Below, one piece after another: positions 21,889-32,736 of a stretch of DNA of 64,000 bases. The stretch's first letter is position 1, and each line of letters begins with the position of its first letter. Position numbers and translations under genes: made by a program. This stretch comes from Tieghemostelium lacteum (taxonomy: Eukaryota; Evosea; Eumycetozoa; Dictyosteliales; Raperosteliaceae). The stretch spans positions 124,001-188,000 of the forward strand of contig LODT01000022.1 of NCBI GenBank assembly GCA_001606155.1, written 5' to 3'. Below the pieces are notes generated by a model. The model saw nothing but the letters and a program-made list of their open reading frames with translations. It had not been told where the DNA came from and did not search any database.

Positions 21889-22538
21889 ATGTTAACAACA
21901 GATTTAATATTACCAAATATTATTATAAAAGATATTTAGAATATTTATTCAACATTATAGTAGATTGTGATTATTTGATTTATTTGATTAAGATATACAC
22001 AATTTTTTCAAAGAAATGGAACAGAGATTATAAAGTTGGTAAAACTACATAGTCCATTAATATTGAATTGGGCAACGAATGGAATGGTAATGAAATGGCA
22101 TTACTTAGCAGATAAATACTATATAGATTATGAAATTAGATTAGAGAATATGAATATTTATGAAGCTGACCAGGCTTTAAGAGATAAAACTACATCACTT
22201 AAAGATGTTTCTCAATTTAATAGCTTTGATTTTCAACTTTTTAGAATCATTAGAGAAGTAGATTTACACTTGGATAGAAGTCTAAGTAAGCCAAGTATAG
22301 CCTTAAATTTCTACTTTCTATACTAGATAACAACAGTACTTATGAAACACTGATATTACATATCATCTCAACACCCACAGATCTTATGGTTGATAAAATC
22401 ATAACCCAATTTAGTCAAATTCTATCCAAAAACAAATCAATCAAAAGACTTTATTATCCTTTCTCATATAAAAAAAAGAATGATAGAATAGTTAATCTCT
22501 TCAATCAATTCTCTATAAATTATCAAATAAATAATTGA
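21889..22538 (+). pseudogene. decayed F-box/LRR-like copy with internal deletion
   Basis: Starts MLTTDLILPNIIIKDI followed at once by a stop. It then keeps recognizable pieces: SKKWN in the F-box region, MKWHYLADKYYIDYEIRLE (22090-22160), LRDKTTSLKDV, and after about 22330 the C-terminal IKRLYYPFSYKKKN...VNLFNQFSINYQ. The whole LRR centre, about 1 kb, is missing. Several stops and frame changes are present. This is a clear relic. Confidence 0.75.
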
Positions 22539-22594
22539 CATTCTAATTCATTTTATTTTTAAAATTCATCAGATATTTTTAATCATTTTGAAAA

Positions 22595-23365
22595 ATGTCG
22601 ATGACAAAAGAGGAATACGATGTGTTGCTCTATGGAATGATAGGTTTAGCAGTAATTGTATTTATAGTATTATATTATGTCAATGCAGGATATGGAATGT
22701 TTCAAAGTGCCAGATGGGGTATAACTATAAATAACAGGCTAGGATGGATTTTCATGGAATCACCGGTATTCATAATCATTTTTTACTTTTGGGTGACTTC
22801 AGAGAGGAAATTTCAACTGCCATTCATTATATTCTTTCTACTATTTGAATTACACTATTTCAACCGTAGTTTTATATTCCCATTCATGATGAAATCTACA
22901 TCAAACATGCCAGTTGTCATCATGTGTTCTGCAATTCTATTTAACTTTCTGAATGGAACTTTACAAGGTGAATGGATATTTAGACAATCTTCAACATCAC
23001 AATATGACATTTCATGGATGTGGACACCATATTTCATTATAGGTACTATTATATTCATTATAGGTATGGCAATTAATTTGCACTCTGATTGGGTTATTAG
23101 AAACCTTAGGGAACCAGGTGACACTAAACATTACCTACCTGAGAAAGGGTTCTACCAATACGTACTCTCTGCCAACTATTTTGGTGAGATTGTGGAATGG
23201 ACAGGATATGCTCTATTATCATGGTCTATAGCAGGAGCTGTATTTGTACTCTGGACCTGTGCCAATCTTATACCTAGATCAAATTCAATCTACCGCAAAT
23301 ACCTAGACGAATTTGGTCCTCACAGAATAGGAAATAGAAAAAGAATAATTCCATTTATCTACTAA
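22595..23365 (+). CDS. steroid 5-alpha-reductase family protein (SRD5A1/DET2 type)
   Basis: NADPH-dependent reductase of 3-oxo-delta4 steroids or related lipids, located in the ER membrane. One exon, 256 residues, the usual length for SRD5A1/DET2. Five to six hydrophobic helices are visible (about 10-28, 52-70, 76-88, 107-122, 146-165 and 205-225). The C-terminal catalytic domain shows HSDWVIRNLREPGDTKHYLP, then ANYFGEIVEWTGYALLSWS, then RSNSIYRKYLDEFG and the ending KRIIPFIY, all hallmarks of the family. The preceding N-x-H is present (INLHSDW). Start MSMTKEEYD; a second ATG lies two codons on. Intact, compact and more conserved than its repetitive neighbours. The natural substrate here is unknown; dictyostelids make stigmastane-type sterols, so a sterol is plausible. 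Confidence 0.93.
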   Translation: MSMTKEEYDVLLYGMIGLAVIVFIVLYYVNAGYGMFQSARWGITINNRLGWIFMESPVFIIIFYFWVTSERKFQLPFIIFFLLFELHYFNRSFIFPFMMKSTSNMPVVIMCSAILFNFLNGTLQGEWIFRQSSTSQYDISWMWTPYFIIGTIIFIIGMAINLHSDWVIRNLREPGDTKHYLPEKGFYQYVLSANYFGEIVEWTGYALLSWSIAGAVFVLWTCANLIPRSNSIYRKYLDEFGPHRIGNRKRIIPFIY

Positions 23366-23540
23366 ATGCCCACATCAAATGTATTTTTAGAACTAACTTC
23401 AAATTTATTTATTTTTTGAGAGTGTATCACCTACTACTCTATAAGTAGTAATCAATAGATCTAGTTACTTATTAAAACTACTTGAAGACAAATGATTTAT
23501 TTATGCATTTTAAATGTGAAAATTTATAAATTAAATGGAG

Positions 23541-24506
23541 TTATTTTTTGAATAAAGTTACTACATCTTCAGAATCAGATTCATCCGACTCTTCAGAATC
23601 ATCATCAGAATCATCTTCATGATTGGTCACTGCAGAAGTATCAATTAAATCATCATGTAAATCTGTTTCATCAGATTTAGATTCATCTTCAGATTCAGAG
23701 TCATCAGATTCATTATCATGATTGGTTTCAGCGGAGGTATTTTGAATTTCAACTTCCTCAGCAGATAGATCAAATATTTTTGATAAAAGACTTAGTTTTA
23801 GGTGGAAATCAGAGATCAAATCACGTACTTTGGATCTCTTTTTACCCAATGTTTTTATCATGGTAGCAATGGTGGTCTTCAAACCTTCATTTTCACTTTC
23901 ATAAAACTTTAAATGCTTTTTAAGTTTTAAGATTTCAGATTCACCAAATTCCAATTTATCTTTCAATTCATTGTATTGATTTTTGGTGTCCATCAACTCC
24001 TTCTTTAACTGAACCTTTTCATGAGTATTTGCAGACAGTTGTAAAAGAAGTTCATGGTTTTTATATTCTCTTTGAACAGATTCATTTAGAACCTTATTGA
24101 GTCTCTCTTCAAGATACTTTATAGATTTCTTTAAGACATCTTCAGATTCTTGTTTTTTTCTAAATTCAGAACCAAGTTCTTCCAATTCATTTTTCAGTTG
24201 AGATTTCTTGTTTTCCAATACATTTTTCTGTTGCAGTGCATTCTCATATTTTTGTTTAAATTCAGATAATTCAATTCTCAAATTTCTAATTGTAAATTCA
24301 CTCTTATCATTGTTCACTTGAGATTCCAATCTTGTAATTTTTGATTGTAATTCCGATATTTCATTTCTTTTTTTTACCAAAATTCCATTCAATCTAAGTA
24401 CACTATTACCTTCCTCTTTTGAAATCACATTCCATCCAGACTCATGGTTTTCAATTCTATCTATAAAATCACTACTAAAAAAGAAATTTTCATTGTATCT
24501 GTACAT
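23541..24506 (-). CDS. long coiled-coil protein with acidic tail repeats
   Basis: One exon, 321 residues from the ATG at 24506 (MYRYNENFFF). About residues 45-240 are heptad-rich coiled coil (LQSKITRLESQVNNDK, LKNELEELGSEF, YLEERLNKVLNESV, LKKHLKFYESENEGLKTT). The last 80 residues are very acidic, with two copies of the motif TSA-x-TNH followed by Ser/Asp/Glu runs, then SDSEDVVTLFKK. The family is unrecognized. Such layouts occur in filament, golgin and nuclear scaffold proteins, but there is no membrane helix and nothing decisive. Convergent with the 5-alpha-reductase gene, with a 175-base gap. Confidence 0.6.
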   Translation of the reverse strand: MYRYNENFFFSSDFIDRIENHESGWNVISKEEGNSVLRLNGILVKKRNEISELQSKITRLESQVNNDKSEFTIRNLRIELSEFKQKYENALQQKNVLENKKSQLKNELEELGSEFRKKQESEDVLKKSIKYLEERLNKVLNESVQREYKNHELLLQLSANTHEKVQLKKELMDTKNQYNELKDKLEFGESEILKLKKHLKFYESENEGLKTTIATMIKTLGKKRSKVRDLISDFHLKLSLLSKIFDLSAEEVEIQNTSAETNHDNESDDSESEDESKSDETDLHDDLIDTSAVTNHEDDSDDDSEESDESDSEDVVTLFKK

Positions 24507-25256
24507 TTTCAATACAAATAGACACTTGAATATTAAAAAAAAATTAAATAATTACATTATTTAACTTAAACACTGTTCACTAAAAATAAAACCCCACAAT
24601 TACCCAATGAGTAAATTTTAATATTATCTACATCACCACCAATTTACTTTAACACATCACACTAAAAATAAACCACAAAAAATAAAATTATTTAGTTCAA
24701 AATCACAAATCATTTAAATGTTGAATTCAAAGATGGTTGCATATGAATTCCAAATTTGCTATATTTCAAAGTGATGGTGACTCACCTAAAGACACTTTAG
24801 ATAAATAACATACAAGGTTAAAAAGAAATCTTTGTTAATCTAAAATATTCTATATATAATTATGGTTTTTACTTCTAAGTAAAAAAAAAATCGAGAAAGT
24901 TGAAGTTGTAATTTTTTTTTTTTTTTTTTTTACATTTTTTTCATTTAATTTTTATATAACTCAAAAGTTTTATCATAAAAACTTTATATCATTTCTCAAA
25001 TACTTTTAGTATTCATTATTTTTTTAAATAGTAGTAGCCTATTATTATAGTTTATTACTCTGGTTTAGCTTTTTATTATATATATATTTTTTTTTGTACT
25101 TTAACCTAGGAAAAAGGAAATAAATAAGATTATATTATTCTATAATTTATTACCTCCCACACAGATTTAGAGAGAGAAAGAAAACAGTCGAAACATTAAA
25201 ACAAACTGATTATAACAACAATACAATAACAATAAAAACACATTAAGAAGTAGAAT
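24507..25256. promoter_or_regulatory. divergent intergenic region with long T runs
   Basis: About 750 bases between the divergent coiled-coil gene and the STRAP gene. It includes T18 around 24913-24930 and further T8-T10 runs close to the STRAP start, typical of dictyostelid upstream regions. No open reading frame, RNA gene or repeat family member is evident. Confidence 0.45.
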
Positions 25257-26305
25257 ATGAGAGTACCATTAATATGCAGTGGAAATTCTAGACCTATTAC
25301 CGATGTATCTTATAGTAATGAATCCTCTGATGGAATATTTTTAGTCTCAGCATGTTTAGATGGTAAACCAATGCTCAGAGATGGTCAAAATGGTGATTGG
25401 ATAGGTACATTTGAAGGGCATAAAGGTGCAGTTTGGTCTTCAAAATTCAATTCAACTGCATCACAAGCTATAACAGCATCGGCAGATTACACTGTGTAGG
25501 TATCAAATCTTTATTTTATCACTCACATAGACACCCCTCTTTGACATGATTACCTAACATTTCGAATACAACATAATTTCAGAAAACTATGGGATACATT
25601 AAATGGAGCAGAAATTGTTTCTATTGAACATCAATCAATAGTAAGAACAGCTGATTTCTCTAGAAATAATGATAGAATAGTTACAGGTGGACATGAAAAA
25701 ATATTGAGAATATACGATTTGGAGAGACCCAATGAAGCAATATTTCAGATATCCGGACATCAAAATTATATTAAAACAGCACTTTGGAGTGTTTATAGTG
25801 ACGATTTAGTTCTCAGTGGTGGTGCTGACGAAGTTATTAGAATATGGGATTTGAGAAGTGGCACTCAATCTTCATTATACGCAAAATCTGCCATATCGAG
25901 CATGGAATTTAGTAGAGATAAAAAATATTTAATTACAACTGCAGGCAATGAAGTTTCATTTTGGGATGCTCAAACGTACTGTATATTAATATATTATCGG
26001 TAATTGACCTATTATACTAACTGTGAGTTTATATATGTATAATTAACAGGTTTTACCCTATAAAAGTTTATTCACTGCCTTTCGATGTATTTGGAGCATC
26101 ACTACACCCAGATAATAGTAAATTTATAGCGGGTGGAAGTGATTTTTGGGTTCACGTTTACGATTTTAATACTGGTAATGAGGTAGAGGTTAATAAAGGT
26201 CATCATGGTCCTGTAAATAGTTGTCGATATTCTCCTGATGGTTCTTCGTTTTGCTCCGGTTCTGTAGATGGTACCATAAGAATATGGCAAAATGCTGAAA
26301 ACTAA
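25257..26305 (+). CDS. STRAP (serine/threonine kinase receptor-associated / unrip) WD40 protein
   Basis: WD40 propeller protein; in animals it binds the SMN complex in snRNP assembly and TGF-beta receptors. My model has three exons, 25257-25495, 25583-25999 and 26050-26305, 303 residues. Introns are GT-AG and the joins give V-K-L-W-D (GT|A) and R-F-Y-P (CG|G). Diagnostic stretches are SRPITDVSYS, DGKPMLRDGQNGDWIGTF, GHKGAVW, TGGHEKILRIYDL, ASLHPDNSKFIAGG, GHHGPVNSCRYSPDG and DGTIRIWQ, which follow human STRAP in order. About seven WD repeats are visible. The C-terminal tail after the last repeat is shorter than in animals. Identity is strong. Confidence 0.92.
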
Positions 26306-27070
26306 TATAATAGAGGGGATGTTTTTGGAATAGAGGAATAACCTTTTTCAGAAACTAGTTATAAATATTTAGTATTTTAATTACTCATCATTATATAAAT
26401 TTAAAATATTAAAATATACAATGAATTTTTGGTATAGAGTTATTTCTCAGATTCAAATCGACAAATTCACTCACCACACACCATAAAAGGAAAAATGTTG
26501 AGTGGTGGTGTGTATTTTTTTTTTTTTTTTTATACTTATTCATTAATTCAATAGTTGTTCAATGGTTGAACTTTGTTTTGATATGATATCTATGTATTGA
26601 AATTATGAAAATCTTTGATTACTTTGATAAACCACACACACATTTTCAATTCTTCAAACAAACCCACATTGAATAAAAATATAATTCCCCCTAGTAATGA
26701 GTTGTGTGCTAACCCTCAAAATTTCACTTTTTAAGTGGGGATATATTACACAGTATAATCCTCACACAATATTTTACAAAAATAAATTTATCATTTAATC
26801 AAAAAGTTAAAAATTTTCAAAGTAGGATAATTATTTTTTTTTTTGTTTTTTTCTGGACCTTTCTTAAAATAAACTCTGTGTAACTTTTGGAGAGATTATT
26901 ATTTTTTTTTCCCCTCTCTCAAAAAAGTTTATTTTGTAATACCATTATCTTTATCTCATATTTAGATTAATCCCTATAGCAACTATATAACATTTAGAAA
27001 AATATCAAAAACAAAAAAACACCCAACGAGCAAAATAATAATAATTTGATCAATATTCAGGTTCTAGAGG
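26306..27070. other. intergenic region with a hairpin followed by a T run
   Basis: About 765 bases between two plus-strand genes. ACACACCA (26476-26483) pairs with TGGTGTGT (26506-26513), and the right arm is followed by ATTTT... with about 18 T. The second half has TTTT tracts and CCCCTCTCTC before the LIM kinase start. No coding sequence is seen. The hairpin-plus-T run could mark a transcript end, but that is only suggestive. Confidence 0.4.
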
Positions 27071-29761
27071 ATGTCAGCTATCATTGAAACATGTTCTGTT
27101 TGTGAACAAGTTATTAGATCATCAAGAGTTAGATCCAATGGAAGAATATTCCATGAGGTTGGTAATCATTCTAAAATATGAAAAAAACGAGAAATGTCTT
27201 AATACTTATTATTTACCTATTAATCTATAGGATTGCTTTATATGCTCCAATTGTAAATGCCAATTGGACTCCTTTTACTTTAAAAATGGTAAACTTTATT
27301 GTGACCCATGTGAAGTAGAACTCTTTGCAAAGAAATGTGATAAATGTAAATTACCAATTCAAACCACTATTGTTTCGGCTAGAGGTAGATCTTTTCATTC
27401 TGAATGTTTTAGTTGTGTAATTGTAAGTTTATTTTTATCTACAAGATATTTATCAATAATTTTCATTACTAACAATTTATAAATTTTACACAAACTTTAT
27501 ATATTTTATATACAACAACCAAAATAATATTATATTATTGTAATTAACAATAGTGTCTCGAGATTATGAAAGGAAGTTTTTTTTATATAGCAGGTCAATT
27601 TATTTGTGATGGCTGCGATTCTAAAGGTCTTCAACCAACACCTTTAGCTCAAGTTCCAACATCACCTGTACAGTCACCACCACAACAACATCAACCACCA
27701 CAACAACCACAAGCATCAGCTAGTACTACACCACCAATGAGTCCAATTATAAATTCAAATGGAGTTCAAATCATTGCAGGTAGTATGACACCAATAGGTA
27801 ATACTTCTCAAACTAATTTATTACAACAACAACCACAACAACCACAACAACCACAACAACTACAACAACCACAAATAAATTCAACTACCTATGATAGAAC
27901 AAATGTTGAGATACCAGGTGCCAGTATAGTGTTATCAGGTATACCAAGTAATTCTACTAATGTAATCTATGTAGTTGGTCAGAATTCTAGTTTACCACAA
28001 TTTAATCATATACCAAATGATCAGGTTTCACCTTTGAATGGTAGTAATGGAATTAGTTATAATCAATCACCACAAAACTATTCACCACCACAAACACCAC
28101 CAATTCAACAACAACAACAACAACAACAACAACCTCCATATGTACATCAACCACAACAACATCAACCACCACATTTACAACATTTACAACAAATGCCACA
28201 AAATTATAGAGGTTCAGGTAACTTTACTTTATCACCAAGTGGTCATATGACTGTACCACAACAACAACAATTCACTAGAAATACTGGTGATTTCTTACCA
28301 AATCATTTACAACATCAACAATACCCACAACAACAATACCAGAATCTACAACCAACTTATCAACAACCACCTTACCCACAACAACAACAGCAACAATATC
28401 AACCACAACCAAATTACTTACAACCTCAAAGAAATACAGGAGATTTTCTACAACAACAAAATTATTCACCACAACTTTCTCAGAGAAATACTGGTGATTT
28501 TATTCCACCACAACAACAACAAATGTATTCTCAATATAATCAACAACAACAACAACAACCAATTCAACCTGTACATCCAATGATGCAACCTCCTCAACAA
28601 CAACAGTTACCACCACAACAACAACAACAACATTTACTGCAAGTTTCACCATCACCATCTCCATCAACTTCTCAAAGAAATACTGGTGATTCTGTTAGAT
28701 CATATACAAGTTCACAAGCATCTTCAAATCAATCATCACAACCATCATCACCATCTATTTCATTAAAGACTGATAATCCAATTCCTCAATTGACATCATT
28801 GAAATTGGGACATGATCCACTAGTTGAAAAATACATTCCAAAGATTCAAGGAAAGACTCTACAAGAGCTTCTCAAATACAATTCATTTGATGACATTCTC
28901 AATGAAGTTCTCAAAAACAAAATACAAGTACACAATAAGATTGCTAAAGAGGAGGTAGAGTTTGGTGAGGTTATGGCTAGTGGTGCATCTGGTAAAGTCC
29001 ACAGAGGACGTTGGAGAGGTAGAAACGTTGCTATTAAAGTCTATTCTGCTGATAATATATGTTTTAGCAGAGAGGAATTTGACAGAGAGGTCAGTATCAT
29101 GACTCTCCTCGACAATGACAATTTTGCCACTTTTTACGGTGCCAATTGCGAAAACCCAAAATATCTCTTCCATTTGACAGAGTTGATCAGTCACGGTTCA
29201 CTTCGTGACAATTTACTGAATAAAGATGTACAACTAACTTATTCTCAACAGCTACAGGTTGCTCTGGATATTGCCAGTGCAATGAAATATCTTCACAGTC
29301 TTGGTGTCATTCACAGAGATCTAAAGAGTGGTAATGTTCTGCTGACTGATGATCTTCGTGGTAAAGTCATTGATTTTGGTACCTCCAGAGCTATTGATTT
29401 ATCCAAACAAATGACTTTGAATTTGGGTACCTCATGTTGGATGGCACCTGAAGTCTTTAGAAATCAACCCTATACAGAGTTGTGTGATGTCTACAGTTTT
29501 GGTATTGTACTTTGGGAGATTTACAATAGAAAAGATCCATACGATGGTGTAAACTCTTGGTCTATTCCAATCATGGTAACCAAGGGCGAAAGACCTCAAA
29601 TTCCAGCTGAATGTCCTGCTGATTATGCTAAACTAATGAAAGCTTGTTGGGAAGATAAACCAAAAAAGAGACCAAAGTTCAAAGAGATTCACGCTACTCT
29701 TTTGAAAATGTGTGGTAATACTACTTTAGGTAAAAAGAAAGGTTTATTTTCTTCAAAATAA
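27071..29761 (+). CDS. LIM-LIM-TKL protein kinase with P/Q-rich linker
   Basis: My model has three exons, 27071-27157, 27231-27422 and 27554-29761, 828 residues; all introns are phase 0. Splicing completes two LIM zinc-binding domains: LIM1 about 8-58 (CSVC ... FHEDCFICSNC ... CDPC) and LIM2 about 66-122 (CDKC ... FHSECFSCVIC ... CDGC). A P/Q-rich linker (about 130-510) follows, carrying four RNTGD(F/S) motifs near 334, 386, 404 and 467. The TKL kinase domain (about 556-815) has glycine loop ASGASGKVHRG, VAIK, HRDLKSGNVLL, DFGTSRA and WMAPEVF, all catalytic residues intact. LIM plus TKL kinase is known in dictyostelids and resembles LIMK-like architecture, though LIMK proper has a PDZ domain. 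The first intron has a less usual donor, GTTGGT, but it is the only one restoring LIM1. Probably a cytoskeletal or developmental signalling kinase. Confidence 0.9.
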
Positions 29762-29848
29762 ATAAAATATACATATATCCCATCCCCCCTTAAATTTTTA
29801 ATCAATTGAGTGAATATTTATTTACATAATTATACTTTCATTATACTT

Positions 29849-31459
29849 TTATTCTTTCAAAAAGGGTTCAGTAATAATGAAATATTTATTTAATAAATCA
29901 GATAATTTACAGTTAAACGAGGTAACTAATGCTAGATGTATAAGATTGGTGTTTGTAGTGACCCATTTTGAGAACTCTTGTAGAATCTCTTCAGTAAGGG
30001 TTTCACCTTCTCTTTTAAATGGAAGTTTGAGTTTTACCAAACTATGGTTTTCTTTTAGTATATACAAATAGGCTTTATATACACCATATGGTGTGGAGTA
30101 ATGAAAAGAATCTATAGATAGAGAATGAATGGTTTTGTTGTTTTTTAAAAGTGTAAATAGTTTGTCTCTATCACTTTCTGAAGTACATCCTACCAATAAA
30201 TCAAATTCTATTTTTGTTAACATTGCAGGTGGATTAGATAGAAGATCGATAAATTCTTTAAACATAAATCTATAGGCTACAAATGTAGTTAGATTCTTGC
30301 CATTTGATAGTACAAGACTATATAGATTTAGGTGTTTGTTTATAACAATTTGATCGTCATTGCAATTGGAAGTATCTTTGAAATAGGTTAGATTACTAAA
30401 GTTACTTACTGGGTTTACATGAAGAGGGTACTGAAAGAATCCGCGTAGGTTGATAGCATGTAAGCTACCAAAGTCCCTCCAATGTTCAAATAGATTGATT
30501 TTCTTTTTTGTAATGGTTTGGTGTGGAATGTCATCGATTTCAATAGATCCAAAATTAATGGATTTAATTTGAGGATTTGAAATCAAACTTGTTGGTTTAT
30601 AGTCTAGGCAAATGTTAAGGTCTATAGTAACATTTGTTGCTCTAATAGAGTTCAACAATGCAATCAATTTATCAAAAGTTGTTTTGTTGTTGATTAGAGT
30701 AAAGGTATTGAGTAGTGGCATTTTTAAGGTATTGGAAAGTTCAATAATGACATTATACATATCAATTAATAGTGCTTTAGGTATATACATGAGTTTTAGT
30801 GTGTGAAGTGTGGGTGAGTGACTGAGAATGTGTTTAAACAGTCTAATGTCAATTTTGATTTTTGTCAAATCTAGTACTGCCAATTTATGATTAATAGGTG
30901 ATCCAATGGCGGAATCAAAATTTATGCTTGATGCAATAGTACACCTTGATAATACAATTTTACTGAATATCTCTTGATTGAACATTATATCTACTTTTCT
31001 ATTGATATCCATTGAATTTAATACTATTTTTACATTGGGTATTGACTTATACTTTTCAATAGAATGTAATGGCTGTGATTTACCTGTAACTTCTAAACTT
31101 TTTAGATTGGGAAATATTGTTTGTAAATTATCTAAAATATCCAATGGAATTGAAATACCTTCTACATGTTCTAGATGTGGTAAGGTATCACTTAAAAAGG
31201 AGCTAAACAATACCACATAATTGATACTATAATGTATATCATATCTTTTAATCAATCTAAATATAGGATCATCTCTTCTTAATACATTAAATGGCTTGAA
31301 AATACAAAGTCTAGTTATGATATCTCTATTCCATTGAGATGTTATCAATGTAAATTTTTGAATAAAGTTTAAATAAAAACTTGGATAATTATAGTTATTC
31401 AAAATTAACTGTAAAATGTTACTGTATATATAATTTGGAGTTTGGTTCATTGTTGACAT
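29849..31459 (-). CDS. F-box/LRR-like family protein (copy 5, divergent)
   Basis: One exon, 536 residues. N-terminus YIYSNILQLILNNYN ... TLITSQWNRDIITRL is the F-box-like part, but it lacks the LPN start of the others. LRR-like pieces such as LSHSPTLHTLKLMY are visible. The central motif is weakened to FEHWRDFGSLHAINL near 326, and the end lacks the NKYS tail, finishing LLNKYFIITEPF. Convergent with the LIM kinase, 87 bases between stops. It is the most diverged open copy still carrying the W-x-D motif and might be a founder of a separate subgroup. Confidence 0.65.
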   Translation of the reverse strand: MSTMNQTPNYIYSNILQLILNNYNYPSFYLNFIQKFTLITSQWNRDIITRLCIFKPFNVLRRDDPIFRLIKRYDIHYSINYVVLFSSFLSDTLPHLEHVEGISIPLDILDNLQTIFPNLKSLEVTGKSQPLHSIEKYKSIPNVKIVLNSMDINRKVDIMFNQEIFSKIVLSRCTIASSINFDSAIGSPINHKLAVLDLTKIKIDIRLFKHILSHSPTLHTLKLMYIPKALLIDMYNVIIELSNTLKMPLLNTFTLINNKTTFDKLIALLNSIRATNVTIDLNICLDYKPTSLISNPQIKSINFGSIEIDDIPHQTITKKKINLFEHWRDFGSLHAINLRGFFQYPLHVNPVSNFSNLTYFKDTSNCNDDQIVINKHLNLYSLVLSNGKNLTTFVAYRFMFKEFIDLLSNPPAMLTKIEFDLLVGCTSESDRDKLFTLLKNNKTIHSLSIDSFHYSTPYGVYKAYLYILKENHSLVKLKLPFKREGETLTEEILQEFSKWVTTNTNLIHLALVTSFNCKLSDLLNKYFIITEPFLKE

Positions 31460-31759
31460 TTATGCACAAAGGGCTTTTAATGAAAAAATTTTATTTATTT
31501 TTTTCAATTTGTTATATTGATTGAACTCCAATGGAAACAAATAGCTTATTTTCAAAAGTTTGAGAATTGAAAAAGCTTTGTAGTTTACTAAATAATTTTA
31601 TACAAGAAAATAATTTTAAAATTTAAGTTTTTACTTAGACGTCATCATTCAAAATATCTTTGATAATCTTATCAAAAATATCTTCAAAAAGATGAAAAAA
31701 GGGTTAAATGTTTTACTAAATAAAAAATTTAAATATATAATACAAAATAGAAAGAACAA
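31460..31759. promoter_or_regulatory. divergent promoter region with element shared with 32737
   Basis: This 300-base gap lies between a minus-strand family copy and the first secreted Ser/Gly-rich gene. Its right half holds the ACGTCATC-containing block described separately. The rest is A/T-rich without coding signs. Confidence 0.45.
31638..31694 (+). promoter_or_regulatory. conserved upstream block (ACGTCATC / CTTATCAAA / AAAAAGATGAA)
   Basis: The block matches 32737-32796 closely: ACGTCATCA, then AAAATATCTTTGAT, then ATCTTATCAAAA, then AAAAAGATGAA in the same order and spacing. Both copies lie 65-125 bases upstream of paralogous secreted protein genes. ACGTCA is a CRE/bZIP-type core and CTTATC is the complement of a GATA core; these are general motif similarities. 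It may be a shared promoter module, or simply duplicated along with the gene. Confidence 0.55.
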
Positions 31760-32674
31760 ATGATGGCAAATTTGAGAGTATTCTTAATTTTACTTGTTAT
31801 AATATTTACTTTTAAATTAGTTTATGGAGATTGGGCAAATTTAATGTCATACCCAGGATGTAAAACTGATATAGCTCCATATATCACTGGTCAAGCCAGT
31901 GATGTTTGTATTTTTGGTACAATATTTAATTGTGACTATGAAAACAAGGAAATCAATTTACTTACCTTTAAAGATAATGATTGCACTAAACCATTAGCTA
32001 AAAAGACTCTACTATTCAATGACTGTACAGATAGCTTTATTTTCAATTGCACTGCTGAACCATTGAAATTCCCAAATTCTGGTCTATTTGTTACACAATC
32101 TGATTGTAATCCTAATGCCACATTGAACAGCTACATTGCTCAAGGTCTAGATGATTGTCGATTTTGGTGGAGCAGGCTCTATTTTTTCATGTAATAGTAC
32201 AACATTGTCAATTGCTAACTATGATCCTCCATATATTAGTGGGAGTAAAAGTGGAAGTTACAGTGGAAGTTACAGTGGAAGTTACAGCGGAAGCTACAGT
32301 GGAAGTTATAGTAGTCAATCTGGTAGCTATAGCCAAGATACTCAAAGTGGAGGTTTCACATCTAGTTTCTCAACAGGAAGTCTTAGTGGTACTGGTCAAA
32401 GTGGTAGTAGTCTCAGTGGTAGTCAAGGTATGTTTTCAGGTAGTGCCTCAGTAAACTCAGATATTTGTATTCCATCAAATGAAAGGACTCCATCTTATTT
32501 TCCATTAAATGAATGTTTTTCTACAGGAGGAGGTCTATCAATTTCACAAATTGCTTTTTGCACACAAAATAATTTTATTTCTACCATTCTACCGATATAC
32601 CTCATATTTCTTATTGTAATTTCTTTTTCGATTAATTATTACAAGATATTTACACCCAGTTTTTCAAAAAAATG
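31760..32674 (+). pseudogene. secreted Ser/Gly-rich protein with C-terminal membrane segment, frameshifted
   Basis: Paralog of the gene at 32890. The signal peptide (VFLILLVIIFTFKLVYG, then DWANLMSYPGC) and a Cys-rich domain (CKTD, CIFG, NCDYEN, CTKP, DCTDSF, NCTAEP, SDCNPNAT) are open to about residue 133. There the frame breaks at 32157-32160: compared with its neighbour, two bases are missing after the DDC codons. The second frame continues DFGGAGSIFSCNSTTLS, then tandem GSYS repeats, then DICIPSNE ... FCTQN and a hydrophobic helix (ISTILPIYLIFLIVISFSI). No intron fits. It is either a recent pseudogene or a sequence error. Function unknown; the layout suggests a cell-surface or matrix glycoprotein with several N-glycosylation sites. 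Confidence 0.65.
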
Positions 32675-32736
32675 AATTTTGATTTGATTGTTAGATATTT
32701 TAAAATGTTTTTTAAAATTTTATTTAGAGTTTTCAG

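Noticed and set aside
27980-28600. Alternative plus-strand frames rich in Asn/His/Ile within the LIM kinase linker
   Set aside because: They are frame-shifted readings of CAA repeats coding the Q/P-rich linker.
31940-32350. Intron to explain the frame change in the secreted Ser/Gly-rich gene
   Set aside because: No GT-AG pair restores the frame without removing conserved residues; a 2-base loss relative to the neighbour explains it.
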